A DNA stretch of 64,000 bases, taken from the NCBI GenBank assembly GCA_013146195.2, contig CM028384.1:72391990-72455989 (forward strand), in the 5' to 3' direction. The notes beneath the pieces are model-generated. The model did not search any database and was not told where the DNA came from. It saw only the letters and a program-made list of their open reading frames with translations. The position numbers and the translations under genes were made by a program. Source of the DNA: Codonopsis lanceolata (taxonomy: Eukaryota; Streptophyta; Magnoliopsida; Asterales; Campanulaceae). Positions 57,296-64,000 of the stretch are shown piece by piece. Every line of letters starts with the position of its first letter. The stretch's first letter is position 1.

Positions 57296-58348
57296 TTAAA
57301 GTTTGTGAGGAGCATTATAATTGTGTCACTTCACCATCTTTGGATAAATCTTCATTATAAAGCATTTATGTGGAAAAATCTTTATAAATCTTCATTCTAA
57401 AGCATTCATGTGGAAGCTTTAAAAACTTTTGGTTTTCTAGCCATTAGCTAATAAAACTCTTATATTTTAAAACTTTTACAACTAACATTACTTCTAACCA
57501 ATGTGGGATAAAACTTTTCAATGTTAGATATTACTTCTAATGACTAATTTTCAACATCATACTTTAAGTCTCACTTTCAACATCATACTTTAAACTTTGA
57601 TAAATAAATATGTTATTTCGATGTTCTTGCCGAATAGAACACATTTGCACAATTACTTTTGTCAACAAACAAATGACACGTAAAGGAATTTGTGCCTCAA
57701 GTTACACAATTTCTTTCACTGAAAACACTATTTTTTTAATAAGTATTATACTTTAAGTTTTGATATCTTATTCATCCAAAACTCGATTTGGACAAATAAA
57801 TATATTATTTCGATACTCTCACCGAGTAGAACACATTTGCACAATTACTTTCGCCAACAAAAAAATGACACGTAAAGAAAATTGTGCCTCAAGTTGCACA
57901 ATTTCTCTCAATAAAAACACTAAAAAAAATTTAACAAATATTATACTTTAAGTCTTGATATCTTATTATTCAAAACTCGATTTGGACAAATAAATATATG
58001 ATGCTCTTATCGAGTAGAACACATTTGCCAATTACCTTCGCCAACAAACAAATGACATGTAAAGAAATTTGTGCCTCAAGTTGCACAATTTCTTTAATTA
58101 AAAACACTAATTTTTTCAACAATAGAAGAGATGTATCTCACATTTGGTAGAAATTGATGTTGGTTTTAAAAATATTATTATTAAGTACCAATAGAAGAAA
58201 TGCATCATACATTGGTTGGAAAGTGATGTTGATTTTCAAAGTCACTAGAAAACCAAAAGTTTTTAAATATTCCACATGGATGTTTTAGAATAAAGATTTA
58301 TTTAAAGGTGGTGAGGTGGAACAACCATAGTGCTCCTCACCAACTTTA

Positions 58349-58420
<72 letters not shown>
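57239..58420. mobile_element. Fold-back (inverted repeat) element with a three-unit tandem core
   Basis: A TA run and about 170 bp at the left (57239-57450, GTTTGTGAGGAGCATTATAA...) are the reverse complement of about 170 bp and a TA run at the right (58240-58420, ...TAGTGCTCCTCACCAACTTT). Between them, about 57590-58110, three diverged units of about 188 bp repeat AGAACACATTTGC, AATGACACGTAAAG and GTGCCTCAAGTTGCACAATTTC. There is no coding capacity and no clear target duplication. Confidence 0.75.
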
Positions 58421-58421
<1 letters not shown>

Positions 58422-60004
58422 ATAAAAGATTTTTATCATTATTACCAATAGAAGATGTATATCTCACATTGATTAGAAAATGATGTTGAGTTTAAATTAT
58501 TTTATATTATATCCAATAAAAGAGATGTATAACATATTGTTTGAAAAGAAAATGTTAGATTTTAAAGTCTTTAGACTAAAAACTTTCATTTTTACAAAAG
58601 ATGTATCTCACATGGTTACAAAATATTCTACTATTATTATCAATAGAAGAGATATATCACACATTGGTTAGAAATTAATGTTTGTATTAAAAATACTATT
58701 ATTAATTACTAATTGAAAAAATGTATCATACATTGGTTAGAAAGTGATGTTGGTTTTCAAAGTTTTTTGATAAAAAACTTCTACCATTATTACCAATAGA
58801 AGATGTATATCTCACATTGGTTAAAAATTGATATTGATTTTTAATTATTTTAGATTATATGAAAAACTTACTATTATTAGCAATAGAAGATATATATCAT
58901 ACATTTGTTATAAATTGATGTTGGTTTTAAATTACTATTATTACCAATAAAAGAGATAAATCTTACATTGGTTAAAAAATGATGTTGATTTTAAAAGTCT
59001 TTAAATAAAAAAGACTTTTACTTTTATCATTAATAAAAGAAAAGAGAAGAGGTATATCTCATTATATAGAAAGAGATGTTGGTTTTAGATATTGTTTTTA
59101 GATTTAAAAAAAAAAACTTCTACTACTATTACCAAATGATGAGATGTATTATACATTGGTTAGAGAGTGATATATGTATTAAAATTATTTTTTATAAAAG
59201 ACTTAATATCAATAGAAAAAATATGTATTTCACATTAGTTAGGAAAGTGATATTGATTTAAAATATTTTTAGATAATATACATCGCATTGGTTACAAAGA
59301 GATCCACATTATTTAGAAACATATATTGATTATAAAATTTATAGATAAACGAATTTTTATGTTATTATCAATATAAGAGATGTATCACACATTGTTTAGA
59401 AAGATATGTTGATTTCAAAAGTTTTTATATAAAAGACTATTATTATTACTATAAAATAATGTATCTCACATTTGTTAGAAATTAATATTGGTTTTAAAAA
59501 TATTATTATTACTAATAGAAAATATGTATACCACATGGTTAGAAAGAGATGTTTATTTTAAAAGTCTTTAGATAAAAGTCTTAAATTGTTATTACCAATA
59601 GAAATAGAAAATAAGTATCTCACATTATTAGAATATGAAAAAGATGTATTTTACATTGTTTACAAAAAAGATGTTAGTTTTAAAAGTCTTATAGTAAATA
59701 CTTTTACTCTTATTACCAATAAAAGATATGTATCTCACATTGTTTAAAAATAAATGTTGGTTTAAAAAGTCTTTAGATTAAAGACTTTTTATTACAAATA
59801 GAATAGATGCATGTATTTCACATTGGTTACAATGTATTCTACTATTATTATCAATAGAAAAGTGTATCACACATTGGTTATAAATTAATGTTGGTTTTAA
59901 AAATACTATTATTACCAATAGAATAGATGTATCATACATTTGGTAGAGGGTAATGTTTGTTTTTAAAGTCTTTAGATATAAGACTTCTACTATTATTATC
60001 AATA

Positions 60005-60047
<43 letters not shown>

Positions 60048-60990
60048 ACATTGGTTAGAAAGTTATGTTGATTTAATTTTAGATAAAATACTTTTACTAT
60101 TATTACTAATAGAATAGATATCCTACATTTGTTAAAAAAATGATATTGGTTTTAAAAGTCTTTAAATAAATGACTTTTATTTTTATCATCAATATAGTAG
60201 AAGAGATGTATCCCACATTATTTAGGAAGAGATGTTGATTATAAATTTTTTAAAATAAAATACTTCTACTATAATATTACCAAATGAGGATATGTATTAT
60301 ACACTGGTTAGAGAGTGATGTTGATTTTAAAAGTCTACAATTATTAGCAATAGAAGAGAAGTATTTCACATTAGTTATAAAAGTGATATTGGTTTAAAAA
60401 GTTTTTAGATGATGTATCTCATATTGATTACAAAGAAATGTATCTCATATTATTTAGAAATGAGTATTGGTTATAAAAGTCATTAGATAAATACATATTT
60501 TGTTATTACCAATAGAAAATATGTATCCATATTGTTTATAAATGAATGTTGGTTAAAAAGTCTTTTATCTACTACTATTATTACTAATAGAAAATATGTA
60601 TATCACATGATTAGAATGTGGTGTTGGTTTTAAAGTCTTTAAATAAAAGACTTAAAACTTTCATTATCAATAAAAATATAAAATAAGTATCTCATATTGT
60701 TTAAAAATGAATTATGATTTTAAAAGCTTTTAACAAAATGACTTATAATATTATTGTCAAGTTAAATGTTAATTTTAAAAGTCTTTAAATCAAAAAATAC
60801 TATTATTATTAATACAAAATATATATCTCACGTTAGCTAGAAACTTATATTAATTTTAAAAGTATTTAGGTAAAAAAATCGTTTAATATTAGTAACAATA
60901 AAAAAAATTATAACAATGGAAGAGATTAACAATCTAATTATAATGTCCAAAAGTTATATTATTATTACAAAAAATATATATATCTCACAT
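58421..60990. repeat. Degenerate minisatellite, about 90-bp units
   Basis: Roughly 25-30 diverged units over 2.6 kb, each built from TATTATTACCAATAGAA, GATGTATCTCACATTGGTTA, GAAAGTGATGTTGGTTTTAAA and AGTCTTTAGATAAAAGACTT. TA runs occur inside (60008-60041). It ends within a few bases of a Helitron-like terminus. Non-coding. Confidence 0.9.
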
Positions 60991-60994
60991 TATA

Positions 60995-61023
60995 CCCGTG
61001 CGGAGCACGGGCTAAATAACTAA
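60995..61023 (+). mobile_element. Helitron-like 3' terminus
   Basis: Hairpin CCCGTGCGGAGCACGGG (60995-61011; 7-bp stem, 3-nt loop) followed after 8 nt by CTAA and then T, matching the Helitron 3' rule (hairpin, CTRR, insertion before T). A possible 5' end is A/TCTATATATA at 57238-57240; if so the element is about 3.8 kb and includes the fold-back and minisatellite. No helicase is present. Confidence 0.6.
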
Positions 61024-62209
61024 TACTCCGTACAACATTTAAAGTTGATTTTGTATATACAAGACTTTTACATGGTTTAAAATTTGTTTCTTATTACAAT
61101 TTAATCCAAAAATACAATTATTTTAAATTAAATTTGTTTTGTGAAAGAAAGCTAGGACTAGATATGTCTCATTTAGGGAGTTAGAGCTTGTCCGACAATG
61201 CTGTAGAAAAGTAGATTGGAGATGGTAAATTTTAGCCTTCCAAACAAGAAGGGTAAGTAAGCATCGGCATAACCATTATAAAGTTGGTACAAGTCAGCAA
61301 CTTCTGCCTAGTGAGTGGGTAAAGAAAAATAGAACAAACAACCCAAACGCTACCTTGGTCCTGGAATAACAATATGCTGACCGTCGTGTAGATATAGAAT
61401 TCGACTGAATTTATTGATCCTAAGTTAGTGAGCTTATCCTCTTCTAATAGGAATCCATTTTCTGAAAGGCACAGATAACCAACTGAAGTAAGAATCAGGC
61501 GTCGGTACTAAGAAACTGATTCCGCAAAGCCCGACCCAGATTCACATCACATGGACAAACATAAACAAAGAAAGAGATCCATTGACAAGTACAAGCTTCC
61601 AGAAGGATTCTGGGGACAAAGAAGCTACTAATATCATACCATTTCAACATTCGATAATACTAGTTTTCAGTAAAAACAAGTATCCATTCTGTCACTATCA
61701 AACCACTTCAAAAACACTGAATATCAAGGAAAATTCCGATAAAGTTACAACAATCTCCTTTAAAAATTGGTGCTAAGTGGAGCCAGTCACAATTATAAAC
61801 TTACCAGTTTCAACCAGAAAAGAGAAACAAAATTACTGAGTCACAAAACTAAATGTAAACGAAATAACTAATCAAATACAAAACAACTAGGTCCTAAAAA
61901 AAGGGCCATTCACCACGAGAAGCAATGTCACATGATTAGCCACACTCAAGACAAAATCTATGGCATTATGACTTGACCTATTTCTTTCAACGAACACATA
62001 CTATAACTTCGCGAGAGAGAAAAAAAATATACAGCTCACTGAAAATCACCAGTTCTGCTCAGTTCCACCTTGTAAACTTGTAAAACAGCGGCTCAGCCCC
62101 ATGATGTAATTGGAAGGGACATTTTATAGATAAGTGAACACCAGCACATCCCATAACAGTATAACATGTTTTGAAGATACACTCTTGGGCAAGGAAGGAC
62201 GTCGACTCC
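61024..62209. other. Spacer and probable 3' untranslated region of eIF(iso)4G
   Basis: The roughly 150 bp next to the stop codon at 62210 are probably its 3' untranslated region. The rest is AT-rich with no supported exon. Confidence 0.45.
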
Positions 62210-64000
62210 CTAGAATAGGCTTTGGCACACAGCAATATCAGCTGCTTGTGAATCCAAGACTACTTGTCCAGAAGGATTGGAACTAACAATCCTCATCACA
62301 GCAGGAAATACAATTTTCTGGAAGAAGCCATCCTCAATTTTCTTGAGAACCTCCGCCACCACCTTAAAATTCAATTCTCCACCCAACACTAGCAACCCCA
62401 TAATCTCACCAAAATTATTCGGTGCTTTTGGTAAATCAATGCCAATATCATCCAGCAATGATCCATACAACAAGCATCCAGTACTCAAGTCCTCTTTCGT
62501 GAGAACCTTCTTCGAATATAGATACTCCAGAAGTTTCACAACTGGTTCAACGCAAGGTGGGCTTTTCTCCAAAGCCAAGTAAATGGCTTCCTTGACAAAC
62601 TCAGGGTGGTAACCTGGGGATTTCAGTTCCTCCACACACTGTAATGCTTCATCCAGAATGCGGACACTGAAATATTCCTCCAGGAGAGAGACTGTTTTTC
62701 TCTTCAGTTCTTCCGAATTCGACTTCACAGCAGGAGCCACGGGTTTTTCGGTAACTGGAACCACTGATGCAGTTGGAACAGGTACAGCAGGAGCAGGAGC
62801 AGATACCTGAGATACTGGGTCCACACCAATGGCTAAGCTGGGTGTGCGGACAAGAGGGGCCCCACTTCCTTGCAATAGGGCACTAGACTTGCCACTTAAG
62901 ATACCACCACTACCCTGAGGTAGAAGTCTTTGGTTCAGAGATGGTGACTTGCCAATCAACAGTGGCTGAACGCGCCCAACAGGCTGATTAGGTGCGCCAT
63001 CACCCCTTGGCATTGTACGAGACCTAGGGACATCCCAGTTGTCACTGTCAATCCCTGGCATCCCAGGCATCTTTCTGGTTCCAGGCATTCCAGGCATCAT
63101 GCCACCAGCACCAGGGCGGTTCATGGGGAAGCCCCCCGGGCTAATATTTCCCTGTCCTCCAGCAGCCAGGGCACGACTGTTTCTTATACTTGCCGTAGAA
63201 CCAGGACGCAATTTCATATTCTTCTCTGCTTCAGTATGGATTTCAGTAATGGTTTTGGCTCTCACCTACGCAGGAAAGGACAAGTTACAATAAAACTATA
63301 TCAGCTGCAACAAAACAAATAATAGCCCCACAGAGCAGTGAAAGCCTACCTCTTCTCTCCTAGGAACCCAGTTCTTCGAACGCAGATCGAGAACATCACG
63401 AACCATAAACCTCATACGTGGAGCAAGCTGAGGGTTTGTGGACAATTCCTTAAGTCGGTTAAAGTATATATCATTAATGCGCCTTGATTTTGGGCTCTCA
63501 TCAAGCTGTTTGCCAATGGTGTTGAAGAACTGGCATATAGCCTCCACATTTTCCTCCTCAGGACAGATAATATTATCCGGCCCCAAAAGTTCCTGTTTTA
63601 CATAAACATCATCATCAGACAATCTAGAAGTATGAGATATCTAATTCTTATGATGTATAGCATGAGCATAATTGAGCAGTCCAAGAACCTGAACAATGTG
63701 ATGGACAATCTTTTCAGGCACCATCTTTTGCTTCAAGAGCTCACCAATTAGACGGATGTTACCGAGAGTACGGTACTTGATCATTCTTTCTTTATCTCTA
63801 CGTTCCGCCTCTTGCTGGGGGGCAGTCATCTTCCTTAATTCTTCCCTCAGATTGTGAGCACCTTCAAAAGCCTCCTGGCAAGTATTCAGGAGGATGCGCT
63901 TAAATGTTATGTCTTTTCCACCAGGTACTTCTGATGGGAAATTGGGAAGCTTCTCGTTTAGATCAGAACATAGTTGCGCATACATGGGGCAAAATGTTGG
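62210..64000 (-). CDS. Eukaryotic translation initiation factor eIF(iso)4G, 3' exons (partial)
   Basis: The plant isoform of the eIF4G scaffold joins the cap-binding protein eIF(iso)4E, the helicase eIF4A and eIF3 on mRNA in the cytosol. Exons (minus): 64000-63689 (open at the window edge), 63592-63350, 63265-62210, with GT-AG introns in phase. The first two carry the MIF4G domain that binds eIF4A (FKRILLNTCQEAFEGA, KYRTLGNIRLIGELLKQKMV, RRINDIYFNRLKELS, RMRFMVRDVLDLR). The last has a Gly/Pro/Met-rich linker (GGMMPGMPGTRKMPGMPG) and then the MA3 domain (KRKTVSLLEEYF, EAIYLALEKSPPCVEPVVKLL). The cap-binding-partner site would be in the missing 5' exons. No damage is visible. Confidence 0.93.

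Noticed and set aside
61582..61776. Small plus-strand gene downstream of eIF(iso)4G
   Set aside because: No motif, no splice support and no repeat of the frame elsewhere; likely chance.

Overview
This is plant nuclear DNA, almost certainly from a eudicot. It is AT-rich and has short GT-AG introns. It carries a nuclear tRNA-Arg, a plant laccase, the meiotic gene PRD2/MPS1, plant eIF(iso)4G, Ty1/copia and Ty3-type LTR elements, Stowaway MITEs, Helitron ends and an endogenous plant pararetrovirus. The species cannot be fixed from the sequence. A run of 100 N at 33514-33613 shows it is a scaffold of a draft assembly.

Layout. 1-7.4 kb: repeat-rich and gene-poor (an LTR fragment, a TTA-rich tract, TA microsatellites, nested MITEs). 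7.4-8.7 kb: three intact tRNA-Arg(UCU) genes and a 3' fragment, made by a segmental tandem duplication. 8.7-13.5 kb: two exon-like pieces of an unrecognised gene, a short retroposon, degenerate repeats. 13.5-20.95 kb, minus strand: a long, decayed endogenous pararetrovirus (movement protein, coat protein, zinc finger, protease, RT, RNase H, second ORF), split in RNase H by a 900-bp copia solo LTR with a GAAAC target duplication. 21.8-25.2 kb, minus strand: a copia element of the same family as that LTR, truncated after protease and inserted in a SKU5-like gene relic. 25.2-28.8 kb: SKU5-like and ABCC1/2-like gene fragments interleaved on the plus strand, then a minisatellite whose units contain short palindromes. 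30.4-32.8 kb: a six-exon laccase gene with four apparent one-base deletions. 33.2-37.65 kb: a DUF4283 (LINE-type) fragment, the gap, and a second decayed copia element with its 5' LTR. 37.8-39.6 kb: an 1800-bp Ty3-type solo LTR with an ACTAT target duplication, sitting in one copy of an older tandem duplication (37.65-41.1 kb). 42.5-44.55 kb: a tRNA-derived SINE and a Helitron relic. 45.1-48.9 kb: MITEs and a 1460-bp Mutator-like element carrying a two-exon FHA-domain gene fragment (Pack-MULE). 50.3-56.5 kb, minus strand: the complete ten-exon PRD2/MPS1 gene, with an unusual 116-bp duplication in its last exon. 57.2-61.0 kb: a fold-back element and about 2.6 kb of degenerate minisatellite ending in a Helitron-like terminus. 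62.2-64.0 kb, minus strand: the 3' exons of eIF(iso)4G, whose 5' part lies outside the window.

How it works together. There is no operon-like logic. Only PRD2, eIF(iso)4G, the tRNAs and perhaps the laccase look like working host genes; the rest is a layered record of transposition, gene-fragment capture and duplication. I did not find a convincing unknown biological system. The most interesting items are the PRD2 tandem duplication, in which a single base difference supplies a possible splice donor for a newly made intron; the Pack-MULE with perfect 9-bp target duplications and an intron-containing FHA fragment; the pararetrovirus interrupted by a datable solo LTR; and the SKU5/ABCC mosaic next to a palindromic minisatellite.
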